Positions 1 to 11,024 of a stretch of DNA of 64,000 nt are shown in pieces (the stretch's first letter is position 1; every line of letters starts with the position of its first letter). A program made the translations under genes and the position numbers. The notes under the pieces are model-generated. The model was given only the letters and a program-made list of their open reading frames with translations, was not told the DNA's origin and made no database searches. Source of the DNA: Dipteronia dyeriana (Eukaryota; Streptophyta; Magnoliopsida; Sapindales; Sapindaceae); the NCBI GenBank assembly GCA_032871835.1, contig CM065298.1:72444154-72508153 (forward strand), read 5' to 3'.

Positions 1-67
1 AACCCAATCTCTATGTACAATTTAATCAGATTGGGCTTCCAAAATAAAGCATCAAGATGGAGAGAAC

Positions 68-1446
68 CTCAGCATCAATGAAATGAACATCCTTCACTTC
101 AAAATATGAAGATTTGTTATACTCTTCTCCCTTCAGAACAGCATAAACATCGGAGAACAGTGTATTCTCAATATTTGGAGTGCTAATGGCGGTCAGATCA
201 ATATCTCCATCTGGGAGGTAAGTTTTTAGTGGTACTGACCCATATGGGAAAACCTGTAAAAATGACATACAGAAGCAACTGCCTTTGAGACAGTAAAACG
301 GAGCAATGAATTCTCAAACACTAATTGTGCCATAATGTGTTACAATAATTAAAGTCATCTTTATAACAGAACAGACATCAAAAAATTGACACAATTAGGA
401 AGCAGGGTCATCCCTCATCCTTTGCCAAGAGGATTATTGATCCATCTTGATTAAAATTAGCAGTTAATATTACATCAACTAACTTAATCCGAACCAACTG
501 AAGTATTTCAATTCACAACCAAAGCATTTGAGGTCCAACAAAACCCAATCGACCCTGTAAAGAACAAGGTCCTACATTAGTAACAAATTCTAGCAATACC
601 ATGAAGTCACCACATAAAAGCACACTTAAGTCTATCACCAACATTCACATGATATGAGACACAAGACACCGTGCAAAAGTACACTCAACCCAATCACCAA
701 CATTCACAGGGGAAGAAAGACAAGAACTTACCGCGCTAAAGTACACTCAACCTATTCACATAGGATGAACAACAAGAAAAAGTACACTGAACCTCATCCA
801 TCACCAAAACTAATCCATCAAAGTTCCCCATTCTGCTACCTCTACCAATTTCCAAACAAGCTCCATTATCAGGACCTCAAGTGTAAACCTCCTCACTCAA
901 ACTATCAAACGCCATACATTTTCCAGGACAACATCCCGTTTTCATAAAATGCCCTAGTAGACTGCTATCCACTTACATAAAGATCAATTTCTCAAGAATC
1001 AGCCATCAAAACTCAAAGATTTTCAATTCAATAAACATTAAATTGCAACAAAAGCAACTACGAGACACTTGACAAGCACTTCAATTAATACATGAAACGC
1101 ACCCCCAAAATCCACATCACAGACATCAAAATTGAGACAATGAAGCAGAGAACTAAAGAGAAAATAAAAGATTCCCAACCTCGCAACCAAGAGAACCAGT
1201 GATCAGTCCACGAACGTACTCGACAATCTCTCTCCGGTTCCCGTCTGCCGCCACGGTGGGTCGAATTCCACAGAGTATTTCATGAGTTCTCTCCTCTGCT
1301 TTGTCCCAAATCTCTCTCGAAATCGACGAGGGGTCAGGATCAGAGACAGGCGACAACAAGGACGACTCGAATGACGAAGAGAATTCGCACCTCGAAACGA
1401 CGCCGTAACAGGCCCGAAAATCGGCCATGGAAACCAAACCACACAA
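68..1446 (-). CDS. Nucleotidyltransferase (PAP/OAS1-type) protein, first two exons; gene runs off left edge
   Basis: Exon 1 reads 1446 to 1180 (89 codons) and exon 2 reads 253 to 68 (62 codons). The intron between them (254-1179) has donor GTTGGG after GAG and acceptor TTTTACAG. A second donor, GTTCTC, follows GAG at 67, so both introns are phase 0. The spliced product has a helical N-terminus (WDKAEERTHEIL, EYVRGLI) and then the polymerase-beta-like signature FPYGSVPLK followed by DGDIDL, which holds the G-S motif and the metal-binding Asp pair. Plant proteins of this layout belong to the nucleotidyltransferase / PAP-OAS1 substrate-binding family, related to non-canonical poly(A) polymerases. 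Their substrates are mostly unproven, so I give no symbol. The substrate-binding domain lies outside the window. The first ATG (1446) was used; an in-frame ATG at 1428 is an alternative. It is the only host gene seen here and has no visible lesion. Confidence 0.85.
254..1179 (-). other. Intron 1 of the nucleotidyltransferase gene
   Basis: AT-rich, with canonical GT at 1179-1178 and a T-rich stretch before AG at 255-254. No open frame here has coding character, and no repeat was recognised in it. Confidence 0.75.
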
Positions 1447-1849
1447 TTCGACAACAATTCTGGCTTTCTCACAAGAAAAGAAACTACGAACCCAGAAGAC
1501 CCAAAAGAGTGAAAATGCAGTTCTTCAAAAACACGGCACCGTTTCCGCCTCGGAATTCAAGAAAGGTTTGTCGTGAAGTCATGTGTCTGTGTGTGATTTC
1601 GCATTGTTGGTTAATGGCATCCGAGTCTGCGAAGAATGATGACGATTGTAAGGGAAAAGTTGGAAAAACAAAACCCGAAACGGTTTTCGAAACGCTGTCG
1701 TTTTTGTTTGTTTCTTCCAAGGCACGACTTTTCTCGCAAAACCCAGAAGAGTCTCTCTCTAATGGGTTTTGCGAATTTTCTCTTTGATGTTTTTTGTTTT
1801 CCTCTAGCGAGACCGACGCAATGCAATTGAGAGAAGACGGAGGATATTA
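1447..1849 (-). promoter_or_regulatory. 5' UTR / promoter region of the nucleotidyltransferase gene
   Basis: This stretch lies directly upstream of the first exon in minus orientation and is CT-rich on that strand. I see no clear TATA box. It holds the hairpin at 1734-1774. The boundary at 1849 is set by the start of a MITE-like repeat. Confidence 0.45.
1734..1774. repeat. Perfect 12-bp inverted repeat with a 17-nt loop
   Basis: TCGCAAAACCCA at 1734-1745 is the exact reverse complement of TGGGTTTTGCGA at 1763-1774. It sits in the upstream or 5'-leader region of the nucleotidyltransferase gene. Confidence 0.8.
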
Positions 1850-2604
1850 AGGTTCAGTTTGGTATTATTTTTTCGATTGTTTTTAGGATCAAAAATGATT
1901 TTAGATTTAAGATATGGTATTTAGTAAAATTATTGAGAAGTACTTTTGGTCACTTTTAACTTCTTCCAACTGAGTTTTTGAAAAACTACAAATATATGCT
2001 TTTGAATTTTGGCTTCTGACTTCTGCTTTTAGAAAACGCGCTACATTGATATCAAATGAAATTTTACTAACTTTCCAACTTTGTCCTTACCTTTAATGAA
2101 ATTTAACAAAAAAAATTGGACTTATATTTTTGTACAAAATAAATGTTGTCATAACTGTATAAAAAAATTGGGATAATTAATTGAATAAAGTAGATTAAAA
2201 TGAAATTAAAAAATAAAGTAGAATAAAATAAATAAATAAAGAAATAAAGAAATTGGACTAATTAATTAAATAAAGTATAATAAAAAATGGGGTTAATTAA
2301 TTCAATAAATTACCATAATTATATAACACTTAACACTAAACACAAATAAATAAGAAAAATATAAAGTATAGCACATTAGTACCATTTAGATGTCTATATC
2401 CTTTTAGTAATTTTATACACTCACAATACTTTTTATTTCAGTTTACTAAACATATTGAAATTGCTTTTAGTTGTCACAGTACTTTTGAAAATCAGTTTAC
2501 CAAACACTCAGCTGAATCTTCCCATAGCAATTCCAAAAACAATTCTCTCCACAGCAATTTCAAAAACACTTCTCCCCACAGTACAGCAATATCAAACTGG
2601 GCCT
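1850..2604. mobile_element. Old MITE-like element with terminal inverted repeats
   Basis: The left end AGGTTCAGTTTGGTATT pairs with the right end, whose reverse complement is AGGCCCAGTTTGATATT. Subterminal parts also match in inverted form (CAACTGAGTTTTTGAAAA against AAATCAGTTTACC). There is no coding content and no exact target duplication (TTA on the left, AAA on the right). The ends resemble PIF/Harbinger or hAT MITEs, and I cannot decide between them. Confidence 0.5.
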
Positions 2605-2854
2605 AAATCAAATTAAATCAAAATTTGCAGAGATTTTATGAGGAAGACGACAAGGAAAAACGGGGTCGTTTTGATAGTTTTTTTTTTTTTTTTTTTTTTG
2701 CCGTTTTATTTGTCCACTCTGTAACTTACAATTTACATTGGTCGACCTTATTTGATTTGATTTTTTTTTTTTTTGTTTCTAGTTAGATGATAATGAATAT
2801 AAAAAAGAAAACATTAAAAAAAAATTCAAAATCACTAAATAACTATATATATAT
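2605..2854. other. AT-rich spacer with T tracts
   Basis: Holds two long T runs (about 2679-2699 and 2761-2775). Nothing else was recognised. The following 2936-2990 stretch may be an older fragment of another element. Confidence 0.4.
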
Positions 2855-3428
2855 AAAAACCTCTATAAATTAATAATATTGAACCGTTTAAAATTATTTA
2901 TTTAATATAAAAAAATCAATTCTATTATAGGTGCAGAGGGAGGGGTCTGGTGGAGCCATGGCAACCCCTCCATCAAAAACACTCAAAATTTAATATAGAA
3001 AATTATAAAATTATTATAAAATTTTAATGTTTCTACTCTTTAATCCCTTTAAAAAAATTTGTTTGTGGATGATACAACAGTTTTAGAATCTGTTGCGTGC
3101 AACGTAGCACTCAAAGCATGAACAACACTTCATTATTTTGTGTTCCAGTTTGAGAATTTAATTTCAGAACTTCCAAGTGTATTAAGAAAAATTAGAGATG
3201 ATATTCAACGAGATTTGAATTTCGATAAATAAATAAAAAAACAAAAAATAGTCATATTTCAAGAAAATATCATACTAAATTATATTTATATAGGGGTTTT
3301 CAGAAAAGTATTATCTTATCAACTTATCCAAATTATTAATTTATCCCACTGGTCCAAGTCGAGATCTAAAAAAAATATTATACTATAATGATTATTAATT
3401 TATTGAGTATTAATTTATGAAGGTTCTA
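2855..3428 (+). mobile_element. Pogo/Emigrant-type DNA transposon remnant
   Basis: The left end AACCTCTATAAATTAATA (from 2858) pairs with the inverted right end ending about 3427 (reverse complement AGAACCTTCATAAATTAATA). This is the terminal motif of Emigrant MITEs and their Pogo-family partners. Inside, plus-strand codons at about 3074-3230 read a C-terminal transposase-like piece (ALKA, stop, TTLHYFVFQFENL, LRKIRDDIQ) ending in a stop. The rest of the transposase is absent. Ends lie in TA-rich DNA, so the TA duplication cannot be shown. Confidence 0.55.
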
Positions 3429-3533
3429 ATATATGTCTATCAAGTTTGTTTTAAGATTGAAAAAATGAAATGAAAATGGTCCACTCTTTTTTATTTTATT
3501 TTTTAAGTATTACAAGTGTTCCATACTCTTTAT

Positions 3534-4016
3534 TAGAGGTGTCTACGGTTCGGTTTCGGTTCTGGTCCCGTGGAAAGGCCTAATCGTAACCATAACAGGA
3601 GTGAGACGGTTTGGTCCAGTTACGTAACCGTCGATTTGACGGTTATGGTTCGGTTTGACTGTTATGGTTCGGTTTCGGTTACCGAAGCCTAACGGTTCGG
3701 TTCGGTTCGGTTCGGTTCGGTTCGGTTACGGGCTCGTTTCAGTTACAACCGTTTTTTTCAAATGAATTGCCACATGTCAGTTTATGATTGGTTAATTTTT
3801 TTATATATAAAATATATTGAAACCAGCGGTTAAATTGCCGGTTTTGAGGCGGTTTTTGGGGACATGTAACCATAACTGAACCGTCGGGAAACCTGTTTCC
3901 AACCGGTTTCGTAAACTATGGTTTCGGTACCGGTTTCGATACCGGTTTCGGTTACAGTTTGGAAGGACGATTTCGGTTCTAATTCGAATGGTTTAACCGA
4001 ACCGTGGACACCTCTA
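3534..4016. mobile_element. hAT-type MITE with GGTTC-rich interior
   Basis: Terminal inverted repeats TAGAGGTGTC, then (T/C)ACGGTTCGGTT, occur at both ends. The flanks are CTCTTTAT (3526-3533) and CTTTTTAT (4017-4024), an 8-bp target duplication matching at 7 of 8 positions, as expected for hAT elements. The interior is dominated by CGGTTTCGGTTCGGTT motifs and has no transposase. Confidence 0.8.
3693..3726. repeat. (GGTTC)n microsatellite inside the hAT MITE
   Basis: Six to seven tandem GGTTC units with flanking degenerate copies across the element. Confidence 0.85.
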
Positions 4017-4024
4017 CTTTTTAT

Positions 4025-5845
4025 ATTGTAGTTGTTAGCAATAATCACGCTACGTGGAAGCATTGCCGGATAGCTATAAAAAAATAGCAAGGAAAAAATA
4101 AGATGAAAGAAAATAAAGCAATCCAATCACACATAAAAACACAAGATTTATGTGGAAATCCAATAACATGGAAAAAACATTGGCATCAGGACGACAAGAG
4201 AAATAATTCACTATACAACAAACTTTTACAATGACACATACATGATTCTCTCTCTAATATACCCCAAACCCAATTTACAACCCGATACATACTCTCTAAG
4301 ATCTCTCATATGTTTGCTTCACTTAACACATAATAACCTAGCTATTATGATTTATTTGTACTAGTTACAGGAAGTTTAAGTCCAACAAAGAAACTACTTT
4401 CTTTTACACATAAGATATCCTGTCTCGCGCAAAGCCTACTCCTCTACGCACAAAAATTTCCTATTCCATGCAAAGTCATTTTCCTTTATGCACAAGAACT
4501 ATCCGGAAGAAAACCTTTTCTTTTTCCACTCAATTTTCCCAATTTGTATAAAATATATCGTTACCGCAGTTTGGCCCACGGTTTGCAACCTGTGGAAAGT
4601 CTCTGGACACGACCACTCAGAACACTGCGGTCTACGTCTTTACCTCCGTCGCGGTCTACATCGTATGAACTCATTAGAACTGTTCATGGTTTTATCGCTG
4701 TCTATGTACTACGTCTATCCCACAGTCCATGTAGTCGATCAGATCTACATTTAATTTTTTATCGTTGAGGTGGGCTAAAGAAGAGAGCGGTAGAGGGCCA
4801 CAAAAGGGGGTGTTCCCTTTGGAGGACTCTCGGACGCTGAAATTAGTACGTGTTTGATGAATGAGAGAGAGTTAAGGAATGACAAACAGTATTGCTCGAT
4901 TTTTTGAGTCGAGTCGTGGGTCAATCTTGTCGGATCTACTGTATAACGAATTTATTGGTGAATCGACTCCTACGAGTTCGTTGAGTCGTTATGGATATAG
5001 CATGAGTTGGGTCGATATTAGGTATCGTTGAGCGTAACGGATAGATGCCCATGTGTGTACTTTCACCCAATGTAAATCATCCGAGAGTTGAGTTGATTGA
5101 CTTTTATGGTCAATTAGATCAACCTCGATTGTATAGAGGATTTGTTATTAATGCGGAGACGGGGGGCCGTAATAAATGCTGAATATTGAAAAGATGTTGA
5201 GAGAGGGAGAGAGAGTTTTCGCTCAAGTTGAAGAGGAGAATTTCTGGACCCTTTCTTTGAGGAAGAGACTAGCTTATATAGTGAGGCTCGAGAGCCTCCA
5301 TCATTATAGCTCATTAAGAGAACGTGGATCAATGGCCATTAATTGTCTGTTTTGATTCATTTGAATCGAATAATCAAGGCCTTCATAGACATTGGGATCT
5401 GTTCTACACCCATTATGATTATGCTTTTTAAATAATGTAGACCACGTGTTTGTAATGGTCGATTTCTTTGATGGGATCTTTTATCGATATGTGGATCTGA
5501 TCATTTTTTGGCCACTATAGTTTGTCCCCCACTCTCTAGGCTCGAAGTCTTCGAGTTGGACAGTTGACGAGTCAAGTTTGAGTTCGATAGTTCATATCGA
5601 GCTTGACCAGCAGTCATATTTGATTGATCCCGGGCATCAAGTGAGATCTTGTTGACATTCTATAAGCGGTGTTCGGCAGTTGAATCGTTAGCTATTGTCA
5701 ATAGACATTTCCTTTTCTTTTTTGAGGCTTGGTCGATAGTCAATATCGAGCAAAGCGTTGTTGGTTTCATATGATTTTGTCCCTCATAGTGTAAACCTAA
5801 TTGCCTTTGCCATGGAATTATCTTAAGGCTGATGTGGTAGGATCA
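4025..5845 (-). mobile_element. Probable LTR remnant (C6), minus orientation
   Basis: Non-coding. At 4149-4185 it has the TGTGGAAATCC...GGAAAAAAC motif that, in minus orientation, resembles the terminal stem-loop shared by other LTRs in this window. At 5273-5282 there is a minus-strand TATA box. No exact TG/CA ends or target duplication were found, and no internal domain is attached, so ends are approximate. Confidence 0.35.
5273..5282 (-). promoter_or_regulatory. TATA box of C6
   Basis: Minus strand reads CTATATAAGC, in the position expected between U3 and R of a minus-oriented LTR. Confidence 0.35.
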
Positions 5846-5851
5846 TTATAT

Positions 5852-6600
5852 AAGCCTTAAAGTCACGTAGCGGAAGGAATTTTAAAACTTCTTTTAAAAA
5901 AAAAAATTAAGCGACTTTACAACCTGTAAGATATATAAGAATAAAATAGGCAATATTCGAAATCATAAATGCGTAAATGCAAATGCATAAACACATTTTG
6001 CATCAGTGCAATTGCGTAAAGGCATAAACTTATAATAGTTGCACAAAAGCATAAACGCACAAACACAACACTTGCATCAGTGCAATTGTGCAAATGCATA
6101 AATACATAAATGTATAACCGCATCAATGCAAAATTCGAAATCATAAACGCATGTTGCATCAGTGCAATTGCGCAAATGCATAAGCGCATATCAGCTGCAC
6201 AAAAGCATAAACGCGCAAATGCAACACTTGTGCATGTGTTGCAGTACTGATATTTCTTTTGCGTGACAACAACGAACGTGTTGTTGCGTCATCGCACAAC
6301 AGGTTCGTACGACTGCTGTGATATGCGTTCCAGATCATTGTTCTTCACCGTTTTACATCAATAAAAATAATAGCAACAGAACAACATATATATATATATA
6401 TATATAACCGGAATTAATATTACATAAAAAAAAATTACATGTAATATATAAATCTCTAAAACATATCCTATCTTATAATTAACAATCAATCATGCTTTAA
6501 AAAAAAATTAAAACATCATACATTCAAAATATTGTGCCTACACATATATACATGCAATTAATCAAGAGTAAAGAACGATGTATTCAAATATATTGTACTA
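5852..6600 (-). mobile_element. C3-family 5' internal (leader) region plus an LTR-end fragment
   Basis: 5852-5950 copies the first ~100 bases of the C3 LTR as read on plus (AAGCC...CGGAAGGAATTTTAAA). The following 6180-6600 matches 48284-48750 near the other C3 LTR (for example CAGCTGCACAAAAGC and the CGCACAACAGGTTCGT block). It is non-coding leader DNA in minus orientation, left by a rearranged or tandem C3 copy. Confidence 0.6.
5955..6235. repeat. Degenerate direct repeat of about 175 bp (GCATAAACGC-rich)
   Basis: ATTCGAAATCATAAA followed by TTGCATCAGTGCAATTGCG and TTGCACAAAAGCATAAACGC occurs once from about 5955 and again from about 6129, with shorter GCAAATGCATAAA units throughout. Confidence 0.65.
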
Positions 6601-6616
6601 GGGATCTGATACTAAT

Positions 6617-9600
6617 TGTAAGCCCTAGAGTAACGCATCGAAAGAAAATTTATAACTTAAAAAAAAAAGAGTATTTAAATGACTTTAAAACTTGTACGAT
6701 ATATAAGAATAAAATAGGCAAGATTCAAAATCATATTTCAAGGCTAACTCCTTCGTTCTTTAAATTCTTGATATTTCTGTCCGATTTGTACCATCGAATC
6801 TTCTCCGCTATTTTCGAGGTTCCAGCAATAGCTTATGGGCCTGTCACAGACTTCAGGAGTTTGTATGGAGGTTATAAAAACAATACAAAACAAGTCTTGC
6901 TTTTTGTTTGTGTCTATGGAATTCGGTCACACTTGAATCAGAAAAAAAAAATAAAGACCATTTTTTTTTCTTGTTGGCCGCACCACCTTTCTTGTTTCTA
7001 TGCTTTTTTTATTGTGTTTCAACGTATGTCAAGTATTTCTCTAACCCTCCATTACTTTAATTAAGAGTTTTTAAAGATATAAAACTGCTTGATAAGATAA
7101 AATTAGTTTTAAAATTATCTAATATTCAAAAAACTAATAACCTTTATCTTGTTTTAAAATATCAAAATTTTAAAAATAAAATAACATGATATCTTATATA
7201 TGATAGGGTTATTAAGGACCTTGATTAAATAGTATACTAAATCCCATTTATTTTTGTGACTTAAACCCATGACATGCTAAAGATTAAATAATCAATATTG
7301 TTTTATATCTTTGCTTTAATCTTGGTTCGAACCCATGACCTCCATAAAACAATTAATCAATTAGTAATTATTAATATAATTAAATAATCTCATCATTTAA
7401 TTTACTTAATTATTAAATCAATAATTAAATAATTACATTAATTGGACCATCCAATTAATTAAACGTGACTCTTGTTACTTTCAACTTTTCTGGCTAACAA
7501 GGTGACCTAATGGGCCCGCAGTCTTGAGCTCCAATAATAGTTAGAAAAAATTAATAAAACTCTTTAATTAATATTTCATGATTATTAACCTCAGAGCTAC
7601 TCCACTAAAAACCCAAGGCTGCACTTGCAACTGTAGATGTTTTTACACAAACCAAAATTCAGTGTCCATCGATATAGCTATTACATATGGTATGATCGTT
7701 CACAAGTAGTGTATAACTAAAGCTGAATCATAAAGTCTGTTATACCCCTCTAATTATATCTTTTCCATTAAGTACCATTGATTCTCTAATAAACAATTAT
7801 ATCCTTCAAACCTTTACGAAAGAAGGAGAGCACTCTTAATTGTTCAAGTTCTGAATCAACCCTTAAGAGAATTACTTCACTACTTCTCCCAAGAAAGAGT
7901 ATATTCCACTATTGTATACAGATCTTCCTAACCACAAGTCAAACCGTGATTCCAAGATACAGAGATATTGATCGGGAATGATATTCCGATCTTACCCATG
8001 GTAAATAGAAAACCACGATCTAACTTGAATGAGTCAGTAAGACACTCAAGATTAGGATCACCTATAGAAAAAAAGTTATGATAGCGAAAAACTGTCGTAA
8101 CAGGCTGTTCACGACAGTTAAAAAACATCATTAATCTCAGCGTCAAGAACAGTTTCTTGACACTTTCAAAAGCATTATAATTTTATGACATTTTAAAAGC
8201 ATTATAATTTTATGACATTATTTAACGTCATAAATTTGTGATGGCTATAGATTATCGTCAACTTGTTTTTTTATATAAAAAATATATAATAAAAATCATC
8301 ATAAATTTAATTATTTGGAAAACAATAATTAATTTTGTAATTAAAAAAAATATATTTACTTTTATTACATTTATAAATCGTAAATAAATATAATATATAA
8401 TTGAAATTGTATATTACTAATACAAAAACATTCGCAAACAAGAACTATTAAAACAATCTGCAATTTCATTTAAGCTCAACGGAAATTTCAATACATATAT
8501 TGTTAAAGAACATAAATTTTATTACATATTTCTTCTACTAACATATATGAAATGAACTTTTTTATATGTGCATCTCCATCCAAGGTATCAACATGTTCTC
8601 CTTTCAAGATCTGCAAATTAGTTGTTATCCTTTCAAGATCCTTTCTTTTTGCTAGATGCAACCCAAGTATAAATCTACAAAAGATTAATCAAATTTTGAT
8701 TACAATATTTTCAAAATGACTATAAAATCTAGTAATCTGAAATGATTCTATATAATATATATCGTCTTTTTTCCTTTTTGATATATTCATGATATAGTCT
8801 TGAAAAAAAAAGTAAATAATATGTTTGTTTTGAAAAATAAAAAAGAACTCACCAAAAGATAACTCCTTATCGAGAATCATGGTGTGTTGACGATTTGTAT
8901 GGTTTGTGATAATGTATGAAAACCTGCAATTTCGAAGAGCGTGATGATGAAATCCAATAACTTTAGATGGCATTGTGACAAATTTGACAGCTTTGGACAC
9001 CGTGACCACAAAATCTTGTGGCGTTGACGAAGATGTTTGGAAACCTAAAAGAGTAGTTATGAAGTTTCAAGTGCAGAACAGATTTTGGATAAAATTGCAT
9101 CATATAACAATGTGGAGCAAAATAGTGGCTGCTGTGAAATGATATAATAATTAGGGTTAAGTTTGTGATCTATTTATGTAAGATAAAAGGTTGTGTGCAT
9201 TTATGAGTATGATTCACATTATAACAATCAGTAAGGACATAACACATGTCATTTTTGAGTAAATAATTAACTTATATATAATTATATATAATAAAATTAA
9301 ATAATATCAACTATATAAATAATTAGAATTATGAATTGAAATCCACGATAAATACTAATATTTTAAGATTATTTTTCAATAATTTTACTTTTATAAATAT
9401 AGCATAAACACTAAATTTATTTTTCGTTCTATTTTTTTTAATTATTAACAACGTAATATGATTTTAAATATTAACTTTTCTTAATGGTTTATAAATATTA
9501 AATATTCTTGATGATTTTTAAATATCGACTTCTCTTGATGGTTTTAAAACGTCAACCGTCATTGATGATTTTTTAAAACCATCAACATTGAATGATGTTA

Positions 9601-10176
9601 TCTACGAGTGTCATTAAGTCTTGACACTTTTTAAAAATCATTACATTCATATGATGGTTTTTAAAAACCATCAAAGAGGGTTTATGGTTGAAAAAAAAAA
9701 TTGTCATGAATAAGTGTCATAAAACTTCATATTTCTAGTAGTGATACAACCATCATTTTTTGATATATATGAATCTCCTCATGTAACAGATATTTGTGAG
9801 AGATTCATATAGATCGTTGCACAGTCCTATATGATCACTTCATATAAGGTTCCTCCATTCTCATATCACCATATGAGTAGTCTAGGATAAGATCACCGTA
9901 CATTATGGAATGAACCGTAACTATAGATTAACCACAAATAAAGTACTCAACTTTATTTGCTCTCTACGGGCTCTTTAGGTTGCACGTCTCAAACTGAATT
10001 CTTCTGTATATGACACTCATATACTCAGTTTGAGATTACATCTGGCAATCTTGGATGTTTAACAAATAAGATATAAAAGTATAAGACATATAAATATAAT
10101 GAAATGACTACTTCTTTTTATTTTTAATTTATCATCATTTACATATTACAAGCTTTAGGACAAAAACCCCATAACA
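6617..10176 (-). mobile_element. C3 Copia 3' LTR (minus), split by a CACTA element
   Basis: Read on minus, the LTR starts TGTTATGGGGTTTTTGTCC at 10176 and ends in TTACA at 6617. It is preceded by a purine tract (10177-10187) and by Copia RNase H. Beyond its end lies a decayed tRNA-iMet site (6603-6614). The second LTR at 48767-50636 aligns along its length, for example around 7676-7690 and 9770-10010. About 1.69 kb at 8059-9743 is absent from that copy and is the CACTA insertion. Without it the LTR is about 1.9 kb. Confidence 0.75.
8059..9743. mobile_element. Non-autonomous CACTA (En/Spm-type) element
   Basis: The right end, read inward, is CACTACTAGAAA then AAGTTTTATGACACTT. The left end CACCTATAGAAA then AAGTTATGA is a mutated counterpart. 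Subterminal regions are full of short repeats such as TTGATGGTTTT and GTCATAA in both orientations. The segment is missing from the matching place in the other C3 LTR. No exact 3-bp target duplication remains. No transposase was seen. A 106-codon minus-strand frame at 8689-9009 is unrecognised and could be a captured fragment. Confidence 0.7.
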
Positions 10177-10770
10177 ATCTCCCACTTGCAGTAAAGCAGG
10201 TAAGACATATCTCGTAATCCTAGACCCTCTAGGTGACCTTCAAATACTTTAGCCGTTAAGGTATTTGTAAATAGATCAGCATGATTGTCTTGCGACGCTA
10301 TCTTGGTCACGACGACATATCCTCTATGCACTGTCTCCTTGATGAGATGATACTCTCTTTATATACTTCCCTCTTTTATGGCTTTTTGGTTCATTGGAGT
10401 TAGCCACAACACCACATTTATCACAATGAAGTGTGATGGGCTTATCCAGATTTGGAACAACTTCAAAATCACTCAAGAACTTACAGAGCCATATAACCTT
10501 CTTAGCTGCTTCACAAGCGGCTACATATTCGGCTTCCATGGTGGAATCAACAATGATTGCTTGACACTCCTCCACACTATGGCTCAGCTATCGAGGGTGA
10601 ATACAGATCCGGAGGTGGATTTCCTAGAATCTCTATCTGAGTGAAAGTCAGAATCTGTATATCCTAAAGGGATCATATCTTGTCGTGAATATACTAGTAA
10701 GTAGTTTCTTATTCTCCGAAGATACTTGAGAATAGTCTTTATTGCAACCCAATGATTCATACTCGAATAA
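10177..10770 (-). pseudogene. C3 Copia RNase H remnant
   Basis: Minus strand encodes the end of a Copia polyprotein: YTDSDFHSDRDSRKSTSGSVF in a first frame, cut here to recognisable parts YTDSDF and RKSTSGSVF, then after a frameshift DSTMEAEYVAACEAAKK and LHCDKCGVVANSNEPKSH. These are the Copia RNase H signatures (TDSD, STMEAEY, CDN-like). The purine tract and LTR follow directly. Everything upstream in the element (gag to RT) is gone: the coding sequence stops at about 10770 where G1 LTR sequence begins, with a short shared ATACTCGAATAAGATAT at the junction. The normal domain is about 130 residues and most of it is present, but frameshifted. Confidence 0.75.
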
Positions 10771-11024
10771 GATATCTTGAAGCATCATTTGATAAAGAAA
10801 TAAGTTTCTTTATAGACACCAGGGTCCAGATTAGGCAAGAGATCTAATGTATGCAGAATACAATCAATACGGAATAGGAAAGAAGAATAAAACAACTCCA
10901 ACAAGACAATGTCTCATTAAATCTCAAAACCTTTCCTTACATGTACAACAAGAATTAGGGTTCTATACATGTATAAATTGACCATTAAAATGCCCATAAA
11001 AAGGTTAACGACAACACTTGCAGT
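10771..11024 (+). mobile_element. G1 5' LTR, truncated first part
   Basis: Matches 47815-48060 of the 3' LTR (AATAAGATATCT, AGATTAGGCAA, GGAATAAGAAAGAAGAATAA, GGTTAACGACA). It includes a TATA-like CATGTATAAATTGACC. About 330 bases at the LTR start are missing. It is interrupted at 11025 by C1a, and 12949-13157 continues it. Confidence 0.8.

Noticed and set aside
654..947. 97-codon plus frame in the first intron
   Set aside because: Inside the intron of a gene on the other strand; composition is not coding-like and no domain is recognised.
1371..1787. 138-codon plus frame
   Set aside because: Opposite-strand shadow of exon 1 and the upstream region of the nucleotidyltransferase gene.
3693..3726. 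GGTTC repeats as interstitial telomere
   Set aside because: The plant telomere unit is TTTAGGG; this is an internal motif of a MITE.
4488..4768. Two overlapping plus frames of 74-88 codons
   Set aside because: They lie in the LTR-like C6 remnant and match nothing I recognise.
6534..7064. Open frame on plus, partly conserved with 48847-49206
   Set aside because: Both lie in the two C3 LTRs and run against the element; the similarity is that of the LTR DNA, with many amino-acid changes and length differences.
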